In this document: piece after piece, positions 7,418 to 14,842 of the stretch
Layout: every line of letters begins with the position of its first letter
Position numbering within the stretch: the first letter of the stretch is position 1
Assembly: GCA_035512795.1 (NCBI GenBank)
Contig: DATKDF010000108.1
Span: 1-38,213, forward strand
Length of the DNA: 38,213 bases
Source: DATKDF01 sp035512795
Lineage (GTDB): Bacteria; Acidobacteriota; Vicinamibacteria; Vicinamibacterales; SCN-69-37
Direction of reading: 5' to 3'
Translations under genes and position numbers: made by a program
Notes under the pieces: generated by a model
The model's database searches: none
The model's input: only the letters and a program-made list of their open reading frames with translations
What the model was told of the DNA's origin: nothing

Positions 7418-7699
7418 CCTCGTCAGCACGGCTGGCGCCTTCAGCCCGCGCGTCGGCAGCCGGCCCGCTGAGCGCCGGATCCCGAAGCTGCCAGTCGAAG
7501 TCGCTCGCCTTCGCGAACCGGTCGCCCGCTCGGCGGGACACCGCCGACCCGACCGCGCCGGATGCCGATAAAGAGCGTCGCCTCGGAGCGCCGCAGCAAT
7601 CTTGCCGTCGAGGACGACGGCCGGTCCGACCGGCACCTCCCCGACCGACTGAAAGGTGACCAGGCCGGCCACCGAGACGAGCAGAATGACCACCCTCAT
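7404..7699 (-). pseudogene. Probable frameshifted small secreted-protein gene
   Basis: This 346-base stretch between the nucleotidyltransferase (ends 7417) and the radical SAM gene (ends 7764) has no intact gene. On the minus strand from ATG 7699, a signal peptide is followed by a plausible start of a mature protein (MRVVILLVSVAGLVTF, then SVGEVPVGPAVVLDGKIAAA). After about 7570 this frame turns Arg-rich and low quality, while another minus frame begins to show GC-rich third positions and reads RRAGDRFAKASDFDWQLRD to about 7404. A single indel near 7560-7580 would join the two. It could be a true pseudogene, a sequencing error, or two chance frames. No homolog is recognised. Confidence 0.3.
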
Positions 7700-7763
7700 G
7701 CGCGCCAGCCGACCCGGAACGCGTCGGACCAGTGGCCGTGTCCGGGTTCTTGATCGGACTCGC

Positions 7764-9269
7764 TCAGGACGGGACCTGCAGTTCCGGCATGGGCCTGCCG
7801 GCGAAGAGCTTCTGGCACGGCCGGCTCAGCCAGCGCGCCCAGCGCACCGAGGTCGATCGCCGCGCGCTGTCGGTCGAGATACCCGTGTTGGCATACATCT
7901 GCCGGTAGAGCTTGGAGATCAGCAGGAACGCCAGGCGTCCCCTGAGCGACGGCACGCAGCGGCTCCGCTCCCAGATGCGGCCGATGCTGTAGAAGTGATC
8001 CCACACGCGCTGCGTATTCGCCCGGATCTCGTCCGGCGACATCGACGGATGCGGCATGAAGTACTTCGGTCGCTTCTCGGGCGCAATCAGCCAGTGGCGC
8101 GTGATGGGCACGCCATCAATGACGGGCGGCGTTTCGCCAAACGTCTTCTCCCACTTCTCGAAATCGATCGTGCCGGGAAACGGCGTCAGCATGACGAACT
8201 GCGCGAACGTGATGCCTGCCTGCTCGGCGACGGCGGCCGTGGCGTCGAACGTCGCGGGATTGTCGGACGGCAGGCCGAAGATGAACGAGCCGAGCACGTG
8301 GACGCCGCGTTCACGGAACATGCGCAGCCGCTCGGCCAGCGCGTCGCCGGACAGGTTGAAGTTCTTGTAGATCGACTTCAGGCCCTCGGGCGTCACCGAC
8401 TCGACGCCGACGAGCGCGCCTCGGATCCGCGCGTTGCGCATCGCGTCGAGGAACTCGGGATCCTCGGCGGCTTCCATCGTGATCTGCGTGAAGAACGTCA
8501 TGTCACGCGGCAGCTTGGCCATCTCGGTCATGAGCGCGAGCCGGTCGGCGCGCAGCTGCGTCAGCTCGTTCAGCCGCGTGGGATTCTTCAGCCGGGCCGC
8601 CTGCTCCAGGTCCTTCATCGAGACGGGATAGAAATTGTCGTCGGCGAGCGCAATGAACCGGAACCCGCGACGCCGCAACTCGACGATCTCGCCGATGACG
8701 GTCGAGGCCTCGCGGTTCCGCGGCTCCTGGCCATCGGTCCGCCACACCGAGCAGAACGAGCAGAACTTCGGGCAGCCCCGCACGGTCTGCACCGAGGCCC
8801 ACATGTATTTCCCGGTCGGCAGCAGATCCCAGCGCGCCGGCATGAACCGCGCGCCTTCCACTCGCCCGCCGTCGTAAAACGCCTTCGGCTGCCCGGCCTG
8901 GCAGTCGGCGAGCACGCTGCTCCAGATCAGGTCGCCGTCGCCACTGACGATGGCGTGCGCCTGCCCCCGCTCGCGGGCCTCGTCCGGATAGAGCGTGGCG
9001 TGGATGCCGCCGTAGACGACGTACGCGCCCCGGGCCCGCGCCTCCCGCCCGATCGCATAGCCGCGCAGGGCGTTGCCGGTGTGAATGCTGATGCCGACCA
9101 CGTCGCCGGCGTCGATCCCCGACGGATCGAGCCGTTCGAGGGTTTCATCGACCAGCACCGGCGTGCCATACCGATCGGGCGTCGCGGCGGCCAGAACGAA
9201 CAACCACCGCGGCGTGATGACGGCAAGACCGAACGACAGATCGCTGGGATTAACGAGATGAACGCGCAT
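7764..9269 (-). CDS. B12-binding-domain radical SAM protein
   Basis: 501 residues from ATG 9269; upstream codons do not look like protein. Residues 1-135 form a Rossmann-like cobalamin-binding-type domain (VVGISIHTGNALRG, YVVYGGIHATLYPDEA), without the DxHxxG lower-ligand motif, as is common in this class. The radical SAM core follows with its [4Fe-4S] motif CPKFCSFC (C166, C170, C173) in TVRGCPKFCSFCSVWR. FIALADDNFYP, GALVGVESVTPEGLKSI and LGSFIFGLPSD complete the barrel. The C-terminal part (MSPDEIRANTQRVWDHFYSIGRIWERS) is typical of the group that includes methyltransferases and lipid-modifying enzymes. The substrate is unknown. It follows the ADOP gene after 168 bases. Confidence 0.88.
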   Translation of the reverse strand: MRVHLVNPSDLSFGLAVITPRWLFVLAAATPDRYGTPVLVDETLERLDPSGIDAGDVVGISIHTGNALRGYAIGREARARGAYVVYGGIHATLYPDEARERGQAHAIVSGDGDLIWSSVLADCQAGQPKAFYDGGRVEGARFMPARWDLLPTGKYMWASVQTVRGCPKFCSFCSVWRTDGQEPRNREASTVIGEIVELRRRGFRFIALADDNFYPVSMKDLEQAARLKNPTRLNELTQLRADRLALMTEMAKLPRDMTFFTQITMEAAEDPEFLDAMRNARIRGALVGVESVTPEGLKSIYKNFNLSGDALAERLRMFRERGVHVLGSFIFGLPSDNPATFDATAAVAEQAGITFAQFVMLTPFPGTIDFEKWEKTFGETPPVIDGVPITRHWLIAPEKRPKYFMPHPSMSPDEIRANTQRVWDHFYSIGRIWERSRCVPSLRGRLAFLLISKLYRQMYANTGISTDSARRSTSVRWARWLSRPCQKLFAGRPMPELQVPS

Positions 9270-9437
9270 GGGCCATTGGTGCGGCTCATTGTATCCCGAA
9301 GGGCGCCGGCCCTGCCCAGCCAGCCTCGGGGCGCGAGCCACGAAGACCTCGCCGTCCTCACCGGGCCGGTAGATCCTCCCCCTCTCAGGGAAGGCGCGGG
9401 AGACGGGGTCGGGGTCTGTCAGGACGCCGCGCGGGCG

Positions 9438-12116
9438 TCAGTCGGCTCGGAGGGCCTGCACGGGATCCGTGCGGCTGGCGCGCACGGCGGGCACGAGGGC
9501 ACCGAGACCGGCCGTCGCGAGGAGCATCGCGGCTGACGCCGTCCAGACACGGGCGTCGCCGGGCGTGACGCCGTAGAGAAACGCGTCGAGCGACTGCACG
9601 GTCCAGGCCGCGAGCAGGCCGCCGGCCACGAGGCCCAGGACCACAGGCACGAGTTCCTGGGTCACGAGCAGCCGAACGAGGCCGCGCGGCGTCGACCCGA
9701 GCGCCTGCCGGATGCCCATCTCGCGCGTGCGCCGGGCCGCCGTCATCGCCAGCAGGCCGAACACGCCGGCGCCGCAGACCACGAGGCCGGCCGTGGCGAA
9801 CGACCCGAAGAGCCACGCTTGAAACCGCCGCGGCCGCACCGAATCCACGAACATCTGATCGAGCGTCACCGCGCGCGTCGGCACGACGAGCGGATCGGCC
9901 TGTTCCAACGCGGCCAATGCCGCCGCCAGCACACGCGCCGGTTCCCGCTCGGCCTGAATCAGAAGCGACACCATCGGCTCGCGCGCGAGACGCGCGTAAG
10001 GTCCGTAGATCGATGCAACATCGCGGTCCCAGGCAAACCAGCGCACGTCGCGCACGATGCCAACCACTTCATACGGATCCTGGCCGCCGTACTCGGTCAG
10101 CGTTCGCCCCACGGCCTGACCGCCCGGCCAGTATGCGCGCGCCAGGCTCTCGCTCACGACGACGACCGGCGCGCCCGACGCCTGCTCGGCCGCCGTCGGC
10201 AACCGGCCGGCGACCAGCTCAGGCCGGATGATGTCGTAGTAGCCGGCGGTCACGGCCTGTCGATCCACGTCGATGCGCGGCGTGGGGGCGCCCTCGGGGG
10301 GCGTGAACCACGACATCCAGTTGCCACCGCGCAGCACCTGCGCCGACGTGACCGCGACGCGCACCGCGCCCGGCACGGTGCGCAGCCGCTCAATCAGTTG
10401 CTCGACGCGCGCCGCCCGCTCCGGCGATTTCTCCATCGTCGCGCCCGGTCCCTGCACGAAGGACTCGATCACAAGAACGCCGCGGGTGTTGATCGGCCGG
10501 TCGTGCGCGTACACCGACAGGATCGAGCCCACAAGGAGCGACCCGGACGTGACCAGCACGAACGCGCCGGCCACCTGAATGGCGATGACGAGTCGACGGC
10601 CCAGCGCGCCCGCCGGCATGCTGGCCCGGACCGCCCCCGGGGCACCCCCGGGCGTGCCTCCGAGCGCCCGGACGAGCGGCCAGACCGACGCGGCAATCGC
10701 GATCACGATGCCGCTTGTGACGCCGAACAGGACCACCCGAAGGTCGATCGTGGGCGGCTTGAGATAGGTGATGCCTTCCGGGAGGAGCGATTGGCCGATC
10801 GCCAGGAGGATCGGTGTCAGCAGCAGCCCCACAGCAAGTCCCCCACCGACGAGCAGCGTGCTCTCGAGGCCGACCAGTCGCGCGAGCGTAAACGGCCCGG
10901 CGCCAAGGGCGCGCCGGATCGCGATCTCGCGTCCGCGGTCGAGCATCCGCGCCGCGAGCAACCCCGACACATTGACCGCCGCGATCGCGACGATGAGCAG
11001 GGCGGCCACGAACACCGCCCGGAACAGCGGCCGCGACTCGGCGCCGACGCGAGAGGCGAGCGGCATGACCGTCACGCGATCGAACGGCCCCTGCCGCCGC
11101 CACGCAGCCTCGGACCATTCAGCGGGCTTCGCGCCGCGGTCGGGAAAGGCGGCGGCCGCGGCTGACAGACCGGCTGCCAGCCGCGTTTCGACGGCGGCGA
11201 CCTCGAGGCCTTCGGGCAACCGCGCGACGACTTCGTAGACGGTGCGCCGCCGGAGATCGGCACGGGCTGCCGCGGTGCTGACGAGCGGCGCGAGGAACTG
11301 AACGTCGACGCGTGTCGAGGGCACGACGAAACCGCGTGGCATCACGCCGACGATGCGATACCCGGCCTGCCGATGCCGATCCAGAACGACCTCGTGCCCG
11401 AGCACGGCCGGGGCGCCCCCGAAGCGCCGCTGCCAGACGTCCCAGGTGATCACGACGGGCTCGAACCGCGCTGGCTCCTCGAAGTCGGCCGGTGTGAACC
11501 CGCCGATGAGCGGCTGTACCCCGATAACGTCGAAGAAGTCGGACAGCACCCGCGCCCCGCCGGCGGCACTGTCGTTGATCCCGGCGCCGTAGCCACCCCA
11601 GGGCTGCGCCGAGAGCCCCGTGAAGGCGATCTCCGGCGCCGCCGCGCGCCAGTGCGCCAGGTCGGCCACGCTCGTGGTTTCGCCGAATCCCCGCGTGGCG
11701 AGGCCCTCGTGGCCGGGCGCGATCGAGACGAGCCGGTCCTCGCCGGGCAGGCCCAGGGGCTTGAAGAGCACGCCATCGACGACGGCGAAGACGGTCGTCG
11801 CGAGCGTGAGGGCGAGGGCCAGCACACCGATGACGGTGCACGAGAACCAGGGCGCGCCGGCCAGCACGCGGCGGGCATGACGCACGTCGTGGGCCAGGCC
11901 GCGCACCGGGCCACCGCCGGGACGACTGGCGCGCAGGTCCGACCGAACCGAGAGCGGCAGCGCCAGGGCATCGGCCAGCGCCCGGACCGTGCGTGCGGCA
12001 CGTCGCGGGCGCTCGGCGTCGACGTCGCGCGCCGTCAGGATCAGTTCGTCGCCGAACCGGTCGCGGAAGCCGGATGGCGAAAGGCGCAGAAGCACACGAA
12101 AAAGACGCTCGAGCAT
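9438..12116 (-). CDS. ADOP-family ABC transporter permease (MacB/FtsX type) with N-terminal prefix domain
   Basis: 892 residues from ATG 12116, four bases after the padR stop. Residues 1-80 (MLERLFRVLLRLSPSGFRDRFG, ELILTARDVDAERPRRAA) form the cytoplasmic 'permease prefix' found in PadR-linked members. Then come a first helix (FSCTVIGVLALALTLATTVFAVVDGVLFKPLGLP), a periplasmic MacB-like core, an FtsX block of three helices (LLAARMLDRGREIAIRRALGAG), a second core, and a second FtsX block (GVFGLLAMTAARRTREMGIRQALGS) ending PAVRASRTDPVQALRAD. This duplicated, two-FtsX layout is the ADOP class of Acidobacteriota. No ATPase or membrane-fusion gene is adjacent, as usual for this class. The substrate is unknown; drug or peptide export is often assumed from MacB. 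Confidence 0.9.
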   Translation of the reverse strand: MLERLFRVLLRLSPSGFRDRFGDELILTARDVDAERPRRAARTVRALADALALPLSVRSDLRASRPGGGPVRGLAHDVRHARRVLAGAPWFSCTVIGVLALALTLATTVFAVVDGVLFKPLGLPGEDRLVSIAPGHEGLATRGFGETTSVADLAHWRAAAPEIAFTGLSAQPWGGYGAGINDSAAGGARVLSDFFDVIGVQPLIGGFTPADFEEPARFEPVVITWDVWQRRFGGAPAVLGHEVVLDRHRQAGYRIVGVMPRGFVVPSTRVDVQFLAPLVSTAAARADLRRRTVYEVVARLPEGLEVAAVETRLAAGLSAAAAAFPDRGAKPAEWSEAAWRRQGPFDRVTVMPLASRVGAESRPLFRAVFVAALLIVAIAAVNVSGLLAARMLDRGREIAIRRALGAGPFTLARLVGLESTLLVGGGLAVGLLLTPILLAIGQSLLPEGITYLKPPTIDLRVVLFGVTSGIVIAIAASVWPLVRALGGTPGGAPGAVRASMPAGALGRRLVIAIQVAGAFVLVTSGSLLVGSILSVYAHDRPINTRGVLVIESFVQGPGATMEKSPERAARVEQLIERLRTVPGAVRVAVTSAQVLRGGNWMSWFTPPEGAPTPRIDVDRQAVTAGYYDIIRPELVAGRLPTAAEQASGAPVVVVSESLARAYWPGGQAVGRTLTEYGGQDPYEVVGIVRDVRWFAWDRDVASIYGPYARLAREPMVSLLIQAEREPARVLAAALAALEQADPLVVPTRAVTLDQMFVDSVRPRRFQAWLFGSFATAGLVVCGAGVFGLLAMTAARRTREMGIRQALGSTPRGLVRLLVTQELVPVVLGLVAGGLLAAWTVQSLDAFLYGVTPGDARVWTASAAMLLATAGLGALVPAVRASRTDPVQALRAD

Positions 12117-12120
12117 GGCG

Positions 12121-12492
12121 TCAGACCAGGCGAGGGCGCTTGCCCTCGGCGGTGAGCCGGGCGGCACGCACGAGGCGGGACATGCGCTGCACCTCGGCGT
12201 CGAGCACGGCGCGGCCGAGCACGGTCGGCCGGTAGTAGCGCCGGCGCTCGTCGTCGCGCTCGGCGTCGGCCGGCCGCGCGCACTCCTCGATGAGGCCGTC
12301 GTCGAGCAGCCGGCGCAGGGTGCGGTAGAGCGCGCCGGTCTGGAGGACCAGGCGTCCCCCGGAGCGGGCTTCGACATCGCGGAGGATGCCGTAGCCGTGG
12401 AGGACGCGGGCCGCGAGCGCCATGAGCACGAGCATCACGTCGGACTTGAGCGGCAGAAACGTGTCCGGGGCGGGGCGAGCCATCGGGGTCAC
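12121..12492 (-). CDS. PadR-family transcriptional repressor of the ADOP gene
   Basis: 123 residues from GTG 12492; ATG 12483 is an equally possible start and would drop three residues. The winged helix region reads FLPLKSDVMLVLMALAARVLHGYGILRDVEARSGGRLVLQTGALYRTLRRLLDDGLIEE, with the HGY and the 'GALYRTLRRL..GLI' recognition helix of PadR proteins, followed by RRRYYRPTVLGRAVLDAEVQRM. The C-terminal dimer helix is short. The ADOP permease starts four bases after the stop, so both are one operon. PadR proteins of this arrangement repress their own operon, and suitable inverted repeats lie in the 5' region. Confidence 0.9.
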   Translation of the reverse strand: MTPMARPAPDTFLPLKSDVMLVLMALAARVLHGYGILRDVEARSGGRLVLQTGALYRTLRRLLDDGLIEECARPADAERDDERRRYYRPTVLGRAVLDAEVQRMSRLVRAARLTAEGKRPRLV

Positions 12493-12498
12493 GATAAC

Positions 12499-12541
12499 CT
12501 GTCTGTAGACAGATTGTCTAGAGTCTCCTGTGGCAGACTCT
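12499..12541. promoter_or_regulatory. Divergent control region with two inverted repeats (probable PadR operator)
   Basis: The 53 bases between padR (minus) and the PD40 gene (plus) hold two inverted repeats. The first, CTGTC-TGTA-GACAG (12499-12512), overlaps a possible minus-strand promoter: TAGACA (-35, 12516-12521 on the plus strand) and TATCGT with an 18-base spacer. The second, AGAGTCT-N8-AGACTCT (12520-12541), ends five bases before the PD40 ATG at 12546. The plus-strand gene has no clear Shine-Dalgarno sequence. A PadR dimer could bind either repeat and control both directions. I can only say the repeats are exact; binding is inference. Confidence 0.5.
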
Positions 12542-12545
12542 GGCC

Positions 12546-13472
12546 ATGCCCTCTCACGCCGTACGGCCCCGTCTGCCCGTCGTCGCTGCCGTCCCCCTGC
12601 TCGCCAGTTGCCTCGCCGGTCCCCTGGCGCTCGCGCAGGCGCCGGCCACCGAAATCTTCCTGGCGCCGCTCACGCTCCGGCCCGACGCCATCTCGGTCGG
12701 CGCGGCCGTCAATGTCACGAACAACCCGGGCTACGACAACCAGCCGGCGTTCCTGCCTGACAGCAGCGGGTTCCTGTTCTCCTCCAGCCGTGACGGCCAG
12801 CAGACGGACATCTATCGCGTGGACGTCGCCTCGCGCACCGTCACACAGGTGACGCGAACGCCCGACAACGAGTACTCGCCCACGATCATGCCGGGCGGGA
12901 CGACGTTCTCGACCGTCCGGGGCGCCGAACAGCGGCTCTGGGCGTTCGCGCTCGACGGCACCGACGCCGGCCTGGCCTACGCGCACGACGGGCTCATCGG
13001 CTATCACGCGTGGCTCTCGCCTTCGTCGCTCGGGATCTTCGTGCTCGGCAGCGGCACGACGCCCGTCACGCTGCAGGTGGTCGACCTCGACACGCGTCAG
13101 GCGATGCGCGTCGAGACGCACATCGGCCGATCGCTCCTCGTGCGTCCCCGAAGCGGTGCCCTCACGTTCGTGCACCGGGCGCCCGGCGCGCCGCCGACGA
13201 TTCGCGAGATGGACCCGTCGACCCGGCAGGTCAGCATCCTCGGCGAGATGCTGCCCGGGTCACAGGATCTGGCGTGGGCGCCCGACGGACGCCTGGTCGC
13301 CGGCCAGCGCGCCAAGCTCTTCGCGTGGCAGCCGGGCACGACCGACTGGACGGAAGTTGCCGACCTCGGCGCGTCGGGCCTGGCCGCCATCTCCCGACTG
13401 GCGATCAGTCCCGACGGACGATGGATCGCGATCGTGGCCGAGCCGGCGCGAGCGGGTCAGGCCGGTTCGTGA
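12546..13472 (+). CDS. Secreted PD40/TolB-like beta-propeller protein
   Basis: 308 residues with a signal peptide (RLPVVAAVPLLASCLAGPLALAQA). The N-terminal half has PD40-type repeats: NPGYDNQPAFLPDSSGFLFSS and GQQTDIYRVD, then DNEYSPTIMPGGTTFSTVR. Later blades read DLAWAPDGRLVAG and RLAISPDGRWIAIV. Repeats of 'SPDGRWIA' are the hallmark of TolB/WD40-like propellers. It is probably periplasmic or exported, serving as a binding scaffold. It has an unusual position: divergent from padR-ADOP and ending one base from the stop of the SEC-C gene. The ATG has no obvious Shine-Dalgarno sequence. Confidence 0.8.
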   Translation: MPSHAVRPRLPVVAAVPLLASCLAGPLALAQAPATEIFLAPLTLRPDAISVGAAVNVTNNPGYDNQPAFLPDSSGFLFSSSRDGQQTDIYRVDVASRTVTQVTRTPDNEYSPTIMPGGTTFSTVRGAEQRLWAFALDGTDAGLAYAHDGLIGYHAWLSPSSLGIFVLGSGTTPVTLQVVDLDTRQAMRVETHIGRSLLVRPRSGALTFVHRAPGAPPTIREMDPSTRQVSILGEMLPGSQDLAWAPDGRLVAGQRAKLFAWQPGTTDWTEVADLGASGLAAISRLAISPDGRWIAIVAEPARAGQAGS

Positions 13473-13473
13473 C

Positions 13474-13716
13474 TCAGTGCCAGTGTCCGTGCTCGGCCGA
13501 CCAGACGCGTCCCGGCTGGTCGGCCTGGTCGCTGGCCGACGAAAACGCCGAATAGAGCCCCATCGCGGACACGGCGACGAGCAGCGCCAGGAGCGCCTTG
13601 CTCTTCGGAGTCATCTTGCCCGCGCTCGCCTGGTGACACTGCTTGTATTTCCGGCCGCTCCCGCACGGACACGGGTCGTTGCGCCCGGGCGCCAGGCGCC
13701 CTGTGGGTCCTGCCAT
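13474..13716 (-). CDS. Small SEC-C zinc-motif protein with one membrane segment
   Basis: 80 residues from ATG 13716, which has GAGGA upstream; the longer frame adds 17 residues of no clear quality. Residues 12-28 are a SEC-C zinc-binding motif (RNDPCPCGSGRKYKQCH; Cys16, Cys18, Cys27, His28), known from the SecA C-terminus. A Lys-rich linker leads into one hydrophobic helix (ALLALLVAVSAMGLYSAF), then a short polar tail ending WSAEHGHWH. The expected topology is a cytoplasmic zinc knuckle and a periplasmic His-rich tail. A role in translocation or as a metal sensor is possible but unproven. The gene is convergent with the PD40 gene, with one base between stops. Confidence 0.75.
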   Translation of the reverse strand: MAGPTGRLAPGRNDPCPCGSGRKYKQCHQASAGKMTPKSKALLALLVAVSAMGLYSAFSSASDQADQPGRVWSAEHGHWH

Positions 13717-13829
13717 GGGCCGATCCTCGCCGACACGACCCGTCCCTGTCGAGCCCCCTGTCAACAACCCCTGTCACCGGCAGGCCGCACCGGGCCGGGT
13801 CGGGCGATAGAATCCGGCGTGGAGCCCCC

Positions 13830-14819
13830 ATGCGCCACGTGCACAGATACGTGATTCCCCTGACCGCAAGCGCGCTCCTCTCCTTGCCCGGCACCCCGCA
13901 CCTCCGGGCAGACCGCGGGCCGAACCCGGCGGCGCAGGTGGTCCGCACGGCCGACCCGGGGGCGCGCGGCCTGACCGAAGCCGACTTCCCTCGCGTCCAG
14001 CGTCTGGCCGACGGTGTGTACACGTACGAAGCGCTGCGCTCGGCCGGCGCCGAACGGTTCACGACCGTGAGTCTGTTCGTCGTGACCAACGCGGGCGTCC
14101 TCGTCGCCGATGGCCAGGGCACGGTCGCCGAGACGACGCGCCTGGTCGAGGCGATCCGCCGCGTGACGCCGCAGCCGATCACGCACCTGGTCATCGGTTC
14201 CGACCACGGCGATCACACAGCGGGGAATGCGGCGTTTCCGGCCGACCTGACGACCTACGTGCACCCGACGTCGCGTGCGACGCTCGAGGCCGCCGCAGCC
14301 CGGGCGGGTCGCGGCGGACGCACGAGCGCGCTGCCCGGACGCGTCGAGGAAGTGCCCGACCGTATGGTGGTGCAACTCGGCGGACGCACGATCGAGATCC
14401 GCTTCCTCGGTCGGGCGCACACGGGAGGCGACCTCTTCGTCCATCTGCCGGCCGAGAAGATCCTGTTCATGAGCGAGGCCTACCTGAACCGCGTGTTCCC
14501 CGCGATGCGTTCTGCGTATCCGACCGAATGGGCCGAGACGATAGGCCGCGCCCAGGCGCTCGATGTCGACACGTTCGTGCCGGGCCACGGCTTCGTCGAA
14601 TCGCCCGCCATCCTGAAAGAGGAGCTCGAGACATTCCGGCGCGCGATCCTGCAGGTCATCGCCGAGGCGAAGCGCCTGCACGCAGCCGGCGTCCCCGTCG
14701 ACGCCGCGATCGAGCAGGCACGCTTCGGCGACCTCGACAACTGGTCGCTCCGCTCGAGCCAGGGGGCGACAGCGGTCAGGAGGGTCTATCTCGAAATCGA
14801 AGGCAAGCTCACGGGCTGA
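13830..14819 (+). CDS. Secreted metallo-beta-lactamase-fold protein with an altered metal site
   Basis: 329 residues with an N-terminal signal-like segment (HRYVIPLTASALLSLPG) and a GGAG before ATG 13830. The fold is visible: SLFVVTNAGVLVADGQGT, then the metal motif region GSDHGDHTAGN (124-132), H197 in RAHTGGDLFVHLP, and PGHG with H253. The usual HxHxDH is SDHGDH here: Ser124 replaces the first His, while H126, D128 and H129 remain. The usual bridging Asp after the second block is replaced by E216 in LFMSEAYLN. Some subfamilies keep these substitutions, so this is not necessarily inactive; one or two metals may bind differently. Hydrolase substrate is unknown. It is divergent from the SEC-C gene. 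Confidence 0.82.
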   Translation: MRHVHRYVIPLTASALLSLPGTPHLRADRGPNPAAQVVRTADPGARGLTEADFPRVQRLADGVYTYEALRSAGAERFTTVSLFVVTNAGVLVADGQGTVAETTRLVEAIRRVTPQPITHLVIGSDHGDHTAGNAAFPADLTTYVHPTSRATLEAAAARAGRGGRTSALPGRVEEVPDRMVVQLGGRTIEIRFLGRAHTGGDLFVHLPAEKILFMSEAYLNRVFPAMRSAYPTEWAETIGRAQALDVDTFVPGHGFVESPAILKEELETFRRAILQVIAEAKRLHAAGVPVDAAIEQARFGDLDNWSLRSSQGATAVRRVYLEIEGKLTG

Positions 14820-14842
14820 CGCGCACTCCGCGTCCCCGGCCT

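Noticed and set aside
7656..9536. A 626-codon plus-strand open frame opposite the radical SAM gene
   Set aside because: Low-complexity Arg-, His- and Asp-rich translation, typical of antisense frames in GC-rich DNA; the minus-strand protein has the CxxxCxxC motif.
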